Shown: positions 8,529-17,236, counted from the first letter of the stretch. The stretch: 64,000 nucleotides of DNA from Fimbriimonadaceae bacterium (GCA_019454105.1 CP075364.1:2421362-2485361); one strand, 5' to 3'. Translations and numbers: made by a program. The notes: a model not told the origin generated them from the letters alone.

Positions 8529-8896
8529 TCGTCATCGGGCGGCCTCAGAACCGGTCTCGGGGCATGGAAGGCCCCAATGTGATGGCGGAGACCGCCAGGG
8601 AAGACAGCGATCACGTCAAACCGGCACCGCTTCTGATGGGCTCCGGTCTTGGCTAGATAAGCGTCGGCAGCTTGGGAGATCCGTGCGACCTTGGTGTGGT
8701 CAATGGCGGCCTCCGGCGGCTGTTTCGTTCGGTATTTCACTTCAACGAAAACGAGAGTCTCGTCGTCAAGGGCGACCAGGTCGATCTCGCCGCCTGCCGC
8801 CCGGAATCTGCGCGCGATCAATGTATAACCCAGAGACAGAAGGTAATCCGCGGCCGAGTCCTCGTGTCGCTCGCCTTCGGCCCTTCTTCCGGTCAA
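8525..8896 (-). CDS. yraN: YraN family (UPF0102) nuclease-fold protein
   Basis: 123 aa. It has the family pattern GGEIDLV (E37, D39) and FVEVKYR (E52, K54), the D-ExK active site of Holliday-junction-resolvase-like nucleases; the N-terminal GRRAEGERHEDSAADYL helix is also typical. Biochemical role in bacteria is unsettled. Its ATG overlaps the rnhB stop (ATGA), and rnhB-yraN is a widespread pair. Confidence 0.92.
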   Translation of the reverse strand: MTGRRAEGERHEDSAADYLLSLGYTLIARRFRAAGGEIDLVALDDETLVFVEVKYRTKQPPEAAIDHTKVARISQAADAYLAKTGAHQKRCRFDVIAVFPGGLRHHIGAFHAPRPVLRPPDDD

Positions 8897-9504
8897 ACCG
8901 CCCCCAGGTCGAGTCGCAACTGGCCGAGGCGCGCTACCGGCGCGAAGGTCGCGCGGTGCGCTGGCGACGGGCCGAGTCGCTCAAGGGCTTCGAGATGCTC
9001 GGGGGTTCCATAGCCAAAGTGAGTGGCGAACCCGTAGCCCGGGTGCTCCGCGTCAAGCCCCACCATGATCTCGTCGCGAGTGACTTTGGCAAGAATCGAA
9101 GCGGCCGCGACCGCCGCGTTCTTGGCGTCGCCTCTGACCAGGGGAAAGCAGGGGCACGGCACGATAGGCGGAACGTGGGGCCCGTCGATCAAGGCGGAAC
9201 AGGGCCTCACCGACAGTGTGCGAAGAGCCCTAGCCATCCCTTCCATCGAGGCCCAGAGCACGTTGAGGGCCTCGATCTCTTGAATCGTGACGACTTGGAC
9301 GGACCAAACGGCTTGGCGCTTGATCACGGTGGCCGCATCACGTCTGGCTTGGGGCGAAAGGGTCTTGCTGTCTGCGATGGGGGTCACGTCGAACCCAGAC
9401 GGCAAGACGACGGCGGCACAGGCCATGGGGCCGGCCAGGGCCCCTCGGCCAGCCTCGTCGCAACCGGCAATGCCAGGCTCGAACGTCAGCCCCACATAGG
9501 GCAT
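8893..9504 (-). CDS. rnhB: Ribonuclease HII
   Basis: 203 aa. RNase HII nicks DNA at misincorporated ribonucleotides. Seen are GCDEAGRG (D16, E17), the internal Asp in SALIDGP and the late Asp in AKVTRDEIM, together the DEDD active site. The length matches the family. It overlaps yraN by 4 nt and forms a two-gene operon with it. Confidence 0.95.
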   Translation of the reverse strand: MPYVGLTFEPGIAGCDEAGRGALAGPMACAAVVLPSGFDVTPIADSKTLSPQARRDAATVIKRQAVWSVQVVTIQEIEALNVLWASMEGMARALRTLSVRPCSALIDGPHVPPIVPCPCFPLVRGDAKNAAVAAASILAKVTRDEIMVGLDAEHPGYGFATHFGYGTPEHLEALERLGPSPAHRATFAPVARLGQLRLDLGAV

Positions 9505-9541
9505 GATACTGGAGCCCTCAGGGCCCGTTTCAAGTCGGCGC

Positions 9542-9547
9542 TAAAAT
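9542..9547 (+). promoter_or_regulatory. Likely -10 box of tRNA-His
   Basis: TAAAAT lies 12 nt before the tRNA. A good -35 cannot be identified in the GC-rich sequence upstream. Confidence 0.4.
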
Positions 9548-9558
9548 AAGCGACCCAC

Positions 9559-9636
9559 GGCGGGTGTAGCTCAGTTGGTTAGAGTGCCAGATTGTGATTC
9601 TGGAGGTCGGGGGTTCGAGACCCCTCATCCGCCCCA
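9559..9636 (+). tRNA. tRNA-His (GTG)
   Basis: Cloverleaf with acceptor GCGGGTG / CATCCGC, D-loop AGCTCAGTTGGTTAGA, anticodon stem CCAGA/TCTGG with loop TTGTGAT (anticodon GTG) and T-loop GGTTCGAGACC. G at 9559 is the extra G-1 of tRNA-His, facing C73 at 9633. The CCA end (9634-9636) is encoded. Confidence 0.97.
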
Positions 9637-9643
9637 CCAGACC

Positions 9644-9946
9644 TCACTCGCCAGAGTCCGCCTGGTTCACCGAAGATCCGCCCGCCTTGGAGGCCGCGCC
9701 CCGGGCTGCGTCTTTGGCCGCTTGGCCGACACCGCCCATACCGCCTCCGCCGACGCTCTCGCCTCCTGTGACCGGCGACGCCCCGCCCAGGGCCGGTGAC
9801 GTGACGCCCACTCCAGAAGAGCCTTCGGATGTCGTGGCCGATTCGGATCCGCCCATCTGCTCCAAGGCGTTGCTTTGTTCGGTCGGAGGTTCGCTCGGGG
9901 AGCACCCAAAAACCAGGAGTGCGACAAAGGGCCAAATCCTGCGCAT
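9644..9946 (-). CDS. Small Gly/Ser-rich lipoprotein
   Basis: 100 aa. Signal peptide MRRIWPFVALLVFGC with a lipobox ending at C15. The rest is low-complexity Ser, Gly, Thr and Ala with no recognisable domain. It is probably lipid-anchored after export. It converges on tRNA-His, ending 8 bp from it. Some uncertainty remains because compositional bias can create spurious frames, but the lipobox supports a real gene. Confidence 0.6.
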   Translation of the reverse strand: MRRIWPFVALLVFGCSPSEPPTEQSNALEQMGGSESATTSEGSSGVGVTSPALGGASPVTGGESVGGGGMGGVGQAAKDAARGAASKAGGSSVNQADSGE

Positions 9947-9974
9947 GGCACCATTCTAGCTGATGCGCGTGGGC

Positions 9975-9980
9975 TACACT
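9975..9980 (+). promoter_or_regulatory. -10 box of the uvrA N-half gene
   Basis: TACACT sits 7 nt before the ATG at 9988, predicting transcription start at or next to the start codon. Confidence 0.5.
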
Positions 9981-9987
9981 TGTCCAC

Positions 9988-11913
9988 ATGTCTCACGACA
10001 AGATCGTGGTCGTCGGCGCCCGTGAGAACAATTTGAAGAACGTGACGGTCGAGATCCCTCGCGACCGGCTCGTCGTCATCACCGGGCTCAGTGGCAGCGG
10101 CAAGAGCAGCCTCGCTTTCGACACGATCTATGCCGAGGGCCAGAGGCGGTATGTCGAGAGCCTCAGCGCCTACGCCCGCCAGTTCCTGGGCCAGATGGAC
10201 AAGCCCGACGTCGACCATATCGAAGGGCTCTCGCCTGCGATCTCGATCGACCAAAAGAGCGCGAGCAAGAACCCCCGCTCGACTGTCGGCACCGTGACAG
10301 AGATCTACGACTACCTCCGGATCCTCTTCGCCCGTGCTGGGACGCCGATTTGCCCGAATGGCCACGGGCCCATCGCCCGACAGTCGACCGACACGATCGT
10401 CGACGAGGCCGCCTCATTGCCAGAAGGCACCCGGCTCCAAGTCCTCGCCCCTGTGGTGCGCGGGCGCAAAGGCACCTATCAAAAGGAGATTCGCGAGATC
10501 CAACAGGCCGGATTCGTCAGGGTCAGGGTCGATGGCGACATGTACGAGGTCACCGACGACATCCCGATGGATCGGTACAAGCAGCACACGATCGAGGTGG
10601 TGGTCGACCGCGTCGTGATCAAGGAAGGGATCGACCGAAGGCTCGCCGAGAGCGTCGAGACCGCCCTCAAAATGGGCAAAGGGCTCGTCACTCTCAGCTG
10701 GGATGCCCCTGACGCCGCCACCCAGGAACGGACGTTCTCGGAGCACTACGCCTGCCCCGAGTGCGGCTTCAGCATGCCGGAGCTGGAACCTCGGATGTTC
10801 TCGTTCAACTCGCCTTATGGGGCCTGCCCGGAGTGCACCGGGCTTGGAACCAAGACCGAGTTCGACCCGGCCCTGGTCATCCCCGACCCCCGGTTGCCAT
10901 TGCGGGACGGGGCCATCGCCCCTTTCGTCTACAAGAGCGGCGAGACCAAGGACTGGTGGCCGGACGTTCTCGACGCGGTCGGTCGCGCCGTCGGGTTCGA
11001 TGCCTCCCATCCGGTGGCCGAACTCACCGAGGAGCAAATGCGGCCTGTGTGGGAAGGTCTCGACGAGCCGGTCACCGTCCAGATGCGGTACGGAAAGAGC
11101 GAGCGGAGCTTCCGCACCCAGTGGCACGGCGTCTTGAGCGTTCTTAAGCGCAAGTACGAGCAGACCGAGAGCGAGTGGGTCAAGAACGACCTCGCCCAAT
11201 ACATGAGCACCCGGCCGTGCCCGGCTTGCGGCGGGCGGCGGTTGAAGCCGGAAAGCCTAAGCGTCCGCCTGCCCGGGCCCGGATCGGCCGAGGATGTGTC
11301 GATCGCCGACCTGACCGGGCTCTCGGTCGAGAAGGCAAACGAGTTCTTCCAGGAACTTCCACGTACTCTTTCGGACCGGCAGTTGAGAATCGGAGAGCGG
11401 GCCGTGAAGGAGATCCAAGAACGCCTGCGCTTCCTGGTCGATGTCGGTCTGGGTTACCTCAGCCTCGACCGCAACGCGAACACGCTCGCCGGCGGCGAGG
11501 CCCAGCGGATCCGGCTTGCCACCCAGATCGGGTCGGGCCTCATGGGCTGTCTCTATGTGCTGGACGAACCCAGCATCGGCCTCCACCAGCGTGATAACGC
11601 CAAGCTGATCGAGACCCTGAAGCGCCTGCGCGACCTCGGGAACACCGTCCTGGTGGTCGAGCACGACGAGGACACGATGCGCGCCTCTGACTGGCTGATC
11701 GACCTGGGCCCTGGGGCCGGGGAGCACGGGGGCAGGATCGTCAACCAGGGCGACCTGGCGACCTTCCTCGCGAACGACTCTCCCACGAGCCGCTACTTGA
11801 ACGCAACCGAGCAGATCGAGGTGCCTAAGCAGCGGCGCCGGCCAAGAAGCCCCCTGCCGATCGCTGGCTCCCAAACTGATCGAGAGCTTCGAGTGAAGTC
11901 CAAGAACAAGTAA
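9988..11913 (+). CDS. uvrA: UvrA N-terminal half (first ATPase module)
   Basis: 641 aa, equivalent to about the first two thirds of UvrA, the damage-recognition ATPase of nucleotide excision repair. Walker A GLSGSGKSS is at 33-41. The UvrB-binding and insertion regions follow, with a four-Cys zinc site (CPEC...CPEC, about residues 256-280). The ABC signature LAGGEAQR is at about 501 and Walker B LYVLDEPSIGLH just after. It reaches the conserved IEVPK linker and then ends in a basic tail (LRVKSKNK) and TAA. The second module is a separate gene at 17500. All motifs are intact, so this looks like fission, not decay. TACACT 7 nt before the ATG suggests a leaderless mRNA. Confidence 0.95.
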   Translation: MSHDKIVVVGARENNLKNVTVEIPRDRLVVITGLSGSGKSSLAFDTIYAEGQRRYVESLSAYARQFLGQMDKPDVDHIEGLSPAISIDQKSASKNPRSTVGTVTEIYDYLRILFARAGTPICPNGHGPIARQSTDTIVDEAASLPEGTRLQVLAPVVRGRKGTYQKEIREIQQAGFVRVRVDGDMYEVTDDIPMDRYKQHTIEVVVDRVVIKEGIDRRLAESVETALKMGKGLVTLSWDAPDAATQERTFSEHYACPECGFSMPELEPRMFSFNSPYGACPECTGLGTKTEFDPALVIPDPRLPLRDGAIAPFVYKSGETKDWWPDVLDAVGRAVGFDASHPVAELTEEQMRPVWEGLDEPVTVQMRYGKSERSFRTQWHGVLSVLKRKYEQTESEWVKNDLAQYMSTRPCPACGGRRLKPESLSVRLPGPGSAEDVSIADLTGLSVEKANEFFQELPRTLSDRQLRIGERAVKEIQERLRFLVDVGLGYLSLDRNANTLAGGEAQRIRLATQIGSGLMGCLYVLDEPSIGLHQRDNAKLIETLKRLRDLGNTVLVVEHDEDTMRASDWLIDLGPGAGEHGGRIVNQGDLATFLANDSPTSRYLNATEQIEVPKQRRRPRSPLPIAGSQTDRELRVKSKNK

Positions 11914-11954
11914 AGTTGCGAGTACTCATTCCGCCGGGGGGGTACGGTTTGTCC

Positions 11955-12329
11955 ATGAAGTCGTGGCTTCTTCTTGCATGCGGGCTTCCTTTCTTGTTGA
12001 TCGCAGACCTCTCAGATTCAGGCCGGGGGAGGACCCTGGGCTCGGAGGTCGATTCCGTGGTTATGGCCCACACTTGGCCAAACACTGAATCGCCCTGCAG
12101 CTACCGTTCCCCTTGCGCGGCTTCTGGGGTGGCAGACGCTTGCCTGACGCCTTGCATCAACCAAACGTTGGGGGGCACATCGTTCATCATCAGGGCGTCT
12201 GGCAACCCAAAATGTGCCGATGTCGTTTGTGAGCACTGGGACGATGACCACCCAAACTGCACGCCTCCGGTTACAAACGTGACGAACGTCTATAGACGAG
12301 GATGTGTGGAGCCCGCCACAAGAAAGTGA
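11955..12329 (+). CDS. Cys-rich secreted hypothetical protein
   Basis: 124 aa from ATG 11955. Residues 1-20 (MKSWLLLACGLPFLLIA) form a signal peptide; the mature part is short with about eight Cys (SPCSYRSPCAAS, ACLTPCIN, KCADVVCEH, NCTPP, RRGC), suggesting disulfides. No family is recognised. Its TGA overlaps the GTG start of the pseudopilin gene, so the two are translationally linked. It is the first gene in the interval separating the uvrA halves. Confidence 0.55.
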   Translation: MKSWLLLACGLPFLLIADLSDSGRGRTLGSEVDSVVMAHTWPNTESPCSYRSPCAASGVADACLTPCINQTLGGTSFIIRASGNPKCADVVCEHWDDDHPNCTPPVTNVTNVYRRGCVEPATRK

Positions 12330-12913
12330 CCGCCGGATGGACGCTGATTGAAGCGTTGGTCGCGGTGGCCATCTTGGCTGTCTTAGTCGGCCTTCTGTAT
12401 GTCGTCAGTCGGTCGGCCATCAAGGGAGCCCAGGTCACGGCCTGTATCAACCAACTGGCGCAGATTGGGAAGGCTTTGGAGCTTTACACGGGGGCCAACG
12501 ATGGGTTTTATCCAAGTCAGAGTTGGTTCGGCGTTCATGGAAAGCCGCCGAACATCGCCGGTTTCCAAGAAAGCCTTGTGGCCCATGGTCTTCCGAGAAG
12601 GATGTGGCTGTCTCCGGCGGATCCCTATGCAGGTCAAGACGTGGACAGCGAGAATGTCAACCACAGGGTGTCGAGCTATGCCATGACAAAGAAGCTGTTC
12701 TTCGCCGGTCGAGTGACCGACAGTGGCGCCTTCATCCTGGATCCATCCAGAGTCGAGCAGCCATCGGCAGTGCCCGCGTTCTACTTCGACACCTTTCTGA
12801 AGAAGGACGAGAACGCGCCCAAGGGGCTGGTGCGTTGGTCGGCGATGGGGCCTCGCGTCACAGTCCTCTATGTGGACGGACGGGCGGCCGCCGTGCCGTT
12901 CGACCAGCCTTGA
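12326..12913 (+). CDS. Type II pseudopilin-like protein (prepilin leader)
   Basis: 195 aa from GTG 12326 (GTGA overlap with the previous stop); ATG 12302 would add eight residues. The short leader ends in G, followed by WTLIEALVAVAILAVLVGLL, a prepilin peptidase site with Glu at +5 and a hydrophobic helix. The C-terminal part (DPYAGQDVDSENVNHRVSSYAM, VLYVDGRAAAVPFDQP) resembles the DUF1559/H-X9-DG type of pseudopilin-like proteins that are abundant in Planctomycetes and Armatimonadetes. It probably forms part of a pilus or secretion pseudopilus; assembly genes are not here. Confidence 0.82.
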   Translation: MTAGWTLIEALVAVAILAVLVGLLYVVSRSAIKGAQVTACINQLAQIGKALELYTGANDGFYPSQSWFGVHGKPPNIAGFQESLVAHGLPRRMWLSPADPYAGQDVDSENVNHRVSSYAMTKKLFFAGRVTDSGAFILDPSRVEQPSAVPAFYFDTFLKKDENAPKGLVRWSAMGPRVTVLYVDGRAAAVPFDQP

Positions 12914-12922
12914 CCGGCATTC

Positions 12923-14035
12923 TCAGCCTCCAGCTTTGACGTCACCGATCCGGTGGTCCGTCAGGGCTCTGGCCCGCGACCACCAGCCCGCGACCACCAG
13001 GCACATGAACCCTCCGAAAACGATCGAGGCCCGCTCGCCCGCCACCGACGCGACCGCGCCCGCCTCGAAGTCGCCCAGCTGCGGCCCCGAGATGTGGAAC
13101 AGGCTGCTGGTCGCCGTCATCCGCCCCCGAAGCTCGTCCGGTGTGGCGAGTTGGCGGATCGTCTGCCGGAACACCGTGCTCACCATGTCCGCCGCTCCGA
13201 CCCCCGCCAAGCACAGGCACGCCGTCCACAGGTTGGGGGCAAAGCCCAGACCGACCGTGAACACCCCGAAGACCGCGATCATTCCCACCACCCACCGACC
13301 GGGCTTGGCCGCGGTCGGGATGAGCGACATCGCCAGGGCCGCCACCAGAGCCCCGGCACCCGAGGACGCGGCCAAGATCCCATAGCCCCTGGCGTCAAGC
13401 CCGAGCACCGTCCCGGCGAAGGCGGGGAGCAAGGCGTCGGCTCCGGCGAAGAACGTCGCCCAGAAGTCGATCCACATGGCGTGCCGCACCACGGGGGTCT
13501 TTCTGACGAACCGCAGCCCCTCGCGGATCGAACCCACCACTTCCCGGAACGAGCCGGCCTGCTTGCCCGCCGCCGGGCGGGGCGGGAGCCGCCACACGAC
13601 CGCCAGCAACGCGAAGAAAGTCAAGAAGTTCAGGAAGTAACAGAGGCTGAGCCCCGAAAGGCCAAACGCTCCTGTCCAGGCGATCATCACCCCTGCGACG
13701 ACCGGCCCCAGCACGTCGCTCATCCGCCAGACGACCCCGTTGAGGCTTGCCGCGTTCGGATAGTCCTCCAAGGGAACGAGCCCGACCTGCAGCGCCTGGC
13801 GCGCAGGCCCGTCGAAGGCTCTGGCCACCGTGTTGAGGGCGACGAGCACGAAGAGCGGCGCGACCGACGCCATCCCGCGGCTGCTGAAGAAGAACAGGGC
13901 CAGGGACACGACAGCCATCCCCGCCTGGGTCGCGAGCATCACCTTGCGCCGGTCGGCCTGGTCGGCCACGACTCCGCCAAACAGTGAGAGCAGCAGGAGC
14001 GGAACGACCCGGACGACCCCGAGAAGCCCGACCAT
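12923..14035 (-). CDS. MFS transporter (EntS/MFS_3 type), N-terminus displaced
   Basis: 370 aa from the first in-frame ATG. It has about eleven TM helices and the MFS loop-2/3 motif GGVVADQADRRKV, as in EntS-like exporters and macrolide or siderophore efflux pumps. The first helix of the family is missing from this start but is encoded just upstream in the same frame (see 14036-14181). It is divergent from the AraC-type regulator, which may control it. The substrate is unknown. Confidence 0.85.
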   Translation of the reverse strand: MVGLLGVVRVVPLLLLSLFGGVVADQADRRKVMLATQAGMAVVSLALFFFSSRGMASVAPLFVLVALNTVARAFDGPARQALQVGLVPLEDYPNAASLNGVVWRMSDVLGPVVAGVMIAWTGAFGLSGLSLCYFLNFLTFFALLAVVWRLPPRPAAGKQAGSFREVVGSIREGLRFVRKTPVVRHAMWIDFWATFFAGADALLPAFAGTVLGLDARGYGILAASSGAGALVAALAMSLIPTAAKPGRWVVGMIAVFGVFTVGLGFAPNLWTACLCLAGVGAADMVSTVFRQTIRQLATPDELRGRMTATSSLFHISGPQLGDFEAGAVASVAGERASIVFGGFMCLVVAGWWSRARALTDHRIGDVKAGG

Positions 14036-14181
14036 GAACGAACTGCCAGTCAGGGCATAAACGTGCCAGGCGATGGCCCAGGCTTGGACGTTGTTCCCGA
14101 CGTTGCTGACGAACGCCCCCGCGAGGTATTCGCGGAAGCGCGCGTGGCGGAGTGCGGGCGGGAACTGGGGGATGCGTCCAT
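14036..14181 (-). other. Missing first TM of the MFS gene, one base out of phase with its ATG
   Basis: The MFS frame stays open upstream to a TAG at 14207-14209 and encodes FREYLAGAFVSNVGNNVQ and a typical first TM helix, but holds no ATG, GTG or TTG. An ATG at 14181-14179 is one base out of frame; the two frames would join if the five-base run at 14167-14171 (C5 on the coding strand) had one more C. Either a frameshift, a sequencing error, or an unusual start such as ATC or CTG explains this. Confidence 0.6.
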
Positions 14182-14207
14182 TCTGCCCCGAACCAGCCTC
14201 CTCCGCC

Positions 14208-14213
14208 TATAAT
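14208..14213 (+). promoter_or_regulatory. TATAAT of the AraC-type gene
   Basis: A consensus -10 ends 7 nt before ATG 14221, so transcription probably starts at the ATG. The -35 region is not recognisable, which would fit an activator-dependent promoter. Confidence 0.6.
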
Positions 14214-14220
14214 GGTTGGG

Positions 14221-14664
14221 ATGCCACCGTGTCCGTGTGCTCTCGCCATGGCCCGAGTGCCCGCCAAACGGTGGGTGACGCGCGACGACGTCTACCGGCG
14301 GCTCGAGGCGGCCCGGCTCACGATGGACTCATCGACCGATCGCCCGCGGCTCGCCGAGCTGGCCCAAGACGCCGGACTGTCGCCTTATCACTTCCACCGC
14401 CTCTTCAGGGAAGCCTTCGGTCAGACGCCGCAGGAGTACGTTCGCGCCAGAAGGCTGGAGTGTGCCATCGTCCTCCTGCGCCAGGGTCGGCCGGCCAACG
14501 AGGCTTGCGCCGAGGCTGGGTTCATGAGCGTCTCGTCGTTCTCCCGCGCTTTTCGCGCCAGGTTCGGCCACACGCCTGGGGCCACGCTGATCGGCCTTGG
14601 GGCCGAATTGAGCAATCCCGGACAATCGTCGGCTCTGGCGCTCGCGGAACAATCGACTTCGTGA
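14221..14664 (+). CDS. AraC-family DNA-binding protein
   Basis: 147 aa from ATG 14221; ATG 14248 is an alternative. It is little more than the AraC DNA-binding domain: helix-turn-helix 1 LAELAQDAGLSPYHFHRLF and helix-turn-helix 2 ANEACAEAGFMSVSSFSRAF, followed by FGHTPGA. No ligand-binding domain is attached. It overlaps a VOC-domain gene by GTGA, so one mRNA makes both; the VOC protein might bind the ligand. Likely target: its own region and the divergent MFS gene. Confidence 0.85.
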   Translation: MPPCPCALAMARVPAKRWVTRDDVYRRLEAARLTMDSSTDRPRLAELAQDAGLSPYHFHRLFREAFGQTPQEYVRARRLECAIVLLRQGRPANEACAEAGFMSVSSFSRAFRARFGHTPGATLIGLGAELSNPGQSSALALAEQSTS

Positions 14665-15020
14665 AGCACAACTCACCCTGCCACATCGAGATCGAGGTCT
14701 CCGACCTCGGCCGCTCCCAAGAGTTCTACGGCACCCTCTTCGGCTGGCGGTTCTCGACGTTCATCCCGAACATGGTCGTCTTTGGCATCGGCGACGAGCA
14801 CATCGGAGGATTGATGAAGGTCGACCGAGTCGAGCCTGGCCGCTCACCGAGCGTTTGGTACCGGGTCAAAGACCTCGACGCCATCTTCGCCCTCGCCACC
14901 TCAAACGGGGGCAGTTCTCTCGAGCCAAAAGGCGAAGTCCCCGGTGTCGGCTGGTCGGCCGTCATCGCCGACCCTGACGGCAACCGCGTCGGGCTCGTCA
15001 TGTACACCGAAGACGTCTGA
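14661..15020 (+). CDS. VOC superfamily (glyoxalase/bleomycin-resistance-like) protein
   Basis: 119 aa from GTG 14661, overlapping the AraC stop by 4 nt. One pair of VOC beta-alpha-beta-beta-beta modules is visible: HIEIEVSDLGRSQEFYGTLF, then a second half ending GWSAVIADPDGNRVGLV. The pattern is that of the small VOC proteins often annotated as glyoxalase family; catalytic function cannot be inferred. Pairing with AraC and an exporter hints at a small-molecule resistance or sensing unit. Confidence 0.85.
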   Translation: MKHNSPCHIEIEVSDLGRSQEFYGTLFGWRFSTFIPNMVVFGIGDEHIGGLMKVDRVEPGRSPSVWYRVKDLDAIFALATSNGGSSLEPKGEVPGVGWSAVIADPDGNRVGLVMYTEDV

Positions 15021-15031
15021 CCGGGGTCTGG

Positions 15032-16135
15032 TCATATGTGCCGCGATCGGGAGCGTCGCCAAACGAGGAGAGCGACAGTTCCCAAGAGGGTCGCCCCCCC
15101 GATCGTCATGGCAGACGCCAAGCGGTTGTTGGGGCCACCGACTGGATTGGGGTTCCTGGGCTCGTCGATGCTCCCAGGCGCTGAGGAGGACTCCCGTTCG
15201 GGAGTGCGAGAAGGTCGTCGCTGTGTTCGACTGGCGAACAAGGGTTCGCCAGTCTCGGCGTCGAAGGCCAACACCCCGTACTTCGTGCTGTAAGAATAAG
15301 ACGCCCTCGCGATGTATCGACGGGCGTTGTCCATCCCGGCCGAACTGCCAAGAATCGGACTTGCGTTGCCCCCCCGTGTGATCCCTAGCTTCAGAACCCG
15401 GTTCATCTCCTCGTCGCCTGGCCACACCCAGGCTGCTTCCGCTCCGAAGCCGCGAGCGGCCTCCTCGGCATAGAGTCCGGCCAGGTGCCTCCGGGCAGTC
15501 TCGACCGCCTTGGCCTTGTCCATCACCCGGGCGGGAGGGACGAACTCCCAACTCACGGAACAGGAGAACAGGTAGAGATTTCCTGTCACTGTGTCGAAGG
15601 TGACAGTGGCATGGTTGACAAACCCGTCAAAGCCTTCGACCTTTTCATGGAACTTAGCGGAGACCCGAGTCCCGTAATTGTTCGGATCGGTGAGGCCAGG
15701 GCCGTTAAACTCTGACCAAAAGATGGTTGCCCTCTTGTAGGAACCGGCCTTTTGGCTTGCCGCGCGCAGCACCGCCTCAGCCTTCGTCCAGACTTGTTCG
15801 TCGGTGGTGAGCTCCCGCTGTTTCCCGTAATCACCGGCAATGACTCTTGCGCTCACCTGATGGTCGGAGAAGCTGATCACGATCCCCTTGGTCGGGTGCA
15901 CGGATGCCCCGAAGTACCCGTCATCGCCGAGGCGCCATGCCTTGCGGCCAGACGGCGATACTTGCTCCAACTGGCAGGCGTGATTCGCCGGGTCGTAGCC
16001 GACACCGACTTGGGCAAAGAACTCAGCCAGGATTCTTCTCGCCTGAGCGGGCGTGTCAACTTGTTGCGCCTGACAGGGCAGAGAAGCCGAGGCGAGGATC
16101 AGAAATGTGAGGATGCGTGATTGAGTGTTCATCAT
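15032..16135 (-). CDS. Secreted PepSY/YcdB-like protein with C-terminal membrane anchor
   Basis: 367 aa; ATG 16135 overlaps the upstream stop as ATGA (ATG 16132 also possible). Signal peptide to about residue 23 (LILASASLPCQAQ). The body shows two alternating alpha/beta units (AQARRILAEFF ... AKAVETARRHLAGLY; KYGVLAFDAETGEPLF) resembling PepSY/YcdB-type domains, which in other proteins are inhibitory propeptides. The tail is a proline-rich linker, a TM helix (MTIGGATLLGTVALLVW) and RRSRSRHI, laid out like an exosortase-type signal but without a PEP motif. It is co-transcribed with the clan-CD-like gene before it. Domain call is tentative. Confidence 0.6.
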   Translation of the reverse strand: MMNTQSRILTFLILASASLPCQAQQVDTPAQARRILAEFFAQVGVGYDPANHACQLEQVSPSGRKAWRLGDDGYFGASVHPTKGIVISFSDHQVSARVIAGDYGKQRELTTDEQVWTKAEAVLRAASQKAGSYKRATIFWSEFNGPGLTDPNNYGTRVSAKFHEKVEGFDGFVNHATVTFDTVTGNLYLFSCSVSWEFVPPARVMDKAKAVETARRHLAGLYAEEAARGFGAEAAWVWPGDEEMNRVLKLGITRGGNASPILGSSAGMDNARRYIARASYSYSTKYGVLAFDAETGEPLFASRTQRRPSRTPERESSSAPGSIDEPRNPNPVGGPNNRLASAMTIGGATLLGTVALLVWRRSRSRHI

Positions 16136-17229
16136 AAGGGTCGGTACCATTGGGCGGCTGCGGCAAAGTTATTGCCGGTGTAAACTTTCTTGATCCGGGT
16201 GTCAACGTCCCCAAACACGTTGACCTCGTACGGCTCGTCAACAAGGTTAGTAGCCTCATCAATGTGCACAGGATGGTCTTCTTCTGAATTGCCTTCCAAG
16301 AATTCTCTCTTCGCGACATCGACGGTCTTTCCCACCCTCAAAGCTTTGAACCACCAATAAATTCGGCTTTCTCCCTCGTCTATAAAGATGGCACCAGGGT
16401 ACATGACCGTTGCTTGGTCGGTCACTTTGGTCTGGTCATACGCGTCGTAATAGGGAACGAGAATGCTGGAGAATTGGTTCGTCGGCCCACCGTCGCATAT
16501 GTCGAACATGGCGAATTGAACTGGTGGAAGACCCGTGGAGTTAAACGGAGGGAGGCCCGAGCCGTTGTGCGTCCAACGTGACGACTCGTAGTTGTACGCG
16601 TTCGGTGGCTTCGCAAAGAAAAGAGACCCTGCAGGTGTGTCGACCGTATGGGCATGCAAAACCTCGTGGCCGTGGGAGTTGACATAGTGGATCCCACTGT
16701 TCTTGACCTGCTCAGCGACGATGTCCCGAGTCCAACCACTCGTGAGGACGTACTGGAAGTAGCCTTGGTTGCCCATCATGATCGAAACAGTTTGTGCTCC
16801 CCGACCACCATCATAACCATTGAACTCGCTCAGATTGTAAGCGACCAGGCGGTTGAGGACGACCGCGCTGTTCTCTGCCTCGATCTGGTTGTCGAGGTTG
16901 TCTCGCCCCCAAACCCGGACGGTCGCCTGCGAACCATGGGTCAGGTGCGAACTGTCGAACATCACCGCGAGCGGAACTTCGAAGACGACGATCGGCCCCC
17001 CGTCGTACTGCCAGTGCTGAACAAGAAAACCCCCGACCCAAAGCTTCGCCTCGACCATATAGCTGACACGGGTCTTGACCCATCCCGACGCCCTGGCTTC
17101 CGTGCCACTGAAGTAGAGCGGCATCGCGCTTCCGGGCACAGGAACCCTCGCCTCTATCGGCTGTCCTAGGGCAAGATGGGCCAGCATTCCGGTCAGGAGA
17201 AGATGGAGAAGCCATCGGAAGCCGTACAC
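16132..17229 (-). CDS. Secreted clan-CD (caspase/gingipain-like) protein, putative peptidase
   Basis: 365 aa from GTG 17229, set by the promoter: TACACT (17242-17237) ends 7 nt before it and TTGACA lies further upstream (17268-17263). Signal peptide [21 protein letters not shown]. Residues 25-150 look like a beta-sandwich. Then [10 protein letters not shown] (H186-G187) follows one hydrophobic strand and [10 protein letters not shown] (C245) another, the His-Gly/Cys dyad layout of clan CD peptidases. The end of the domain ([23 protein letters not shown], then [11 protein letters not shown]) mirrors the C-terminus of C25 gingipain catalytic domains (GDPxL). Activity is unproven. It overlaps the membrane-anchored partner gene by ATGA. 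Proteolytic specificity is unknown. Confidence 0.65.
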   Translation of the reverse strand: MYGFRWLLHLLLTGMLAHLALGQPIEARVPVPGSAMPLYFSGTEARASGWVKTRVSYMVEAKLWVGGFLVQHWQYDGGPIVVFEVPLAVMFDSSHLTHGSQATVRVWGRDNLDNQIEAENSAVVLNRLVAYNLSEFNGYDGGRGAQTVSIMMGNQGYFQYVLTSGWTRDIVAEQVKNSGIHYVNSHGHEVLHAHTVDTPAGSLFFAKPPNAYNYESSRWTHNGSGLPPFNSTGLPPVQFAMFDICDGGPTNQFSSILVPYYDAYDQTKVTDQATVMYPGAIFIDEGESRIYWWFKALRVGKTVDVAKREFLEGNSEEDHPVHIDEATNLVDEPYEVNVFGDVDTRIKKVYTGNNFAAAAQWYRPL

Positions 17230-17236
17230 GAGAAAG

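Noticed and set aside
12953-13987. 344-codon frame on the plus strand
   Set aside because: Antisense to the MFS gene; composition is Arg/His/Pro-rich with no domain.
14073-15020. A 315-codon frame joining AraC-region sequence to the VOC domain
   Set aside because: Only the part from GTG 14661 resembles a protein; the upstream part is an off-frame reading of the AraC gene.
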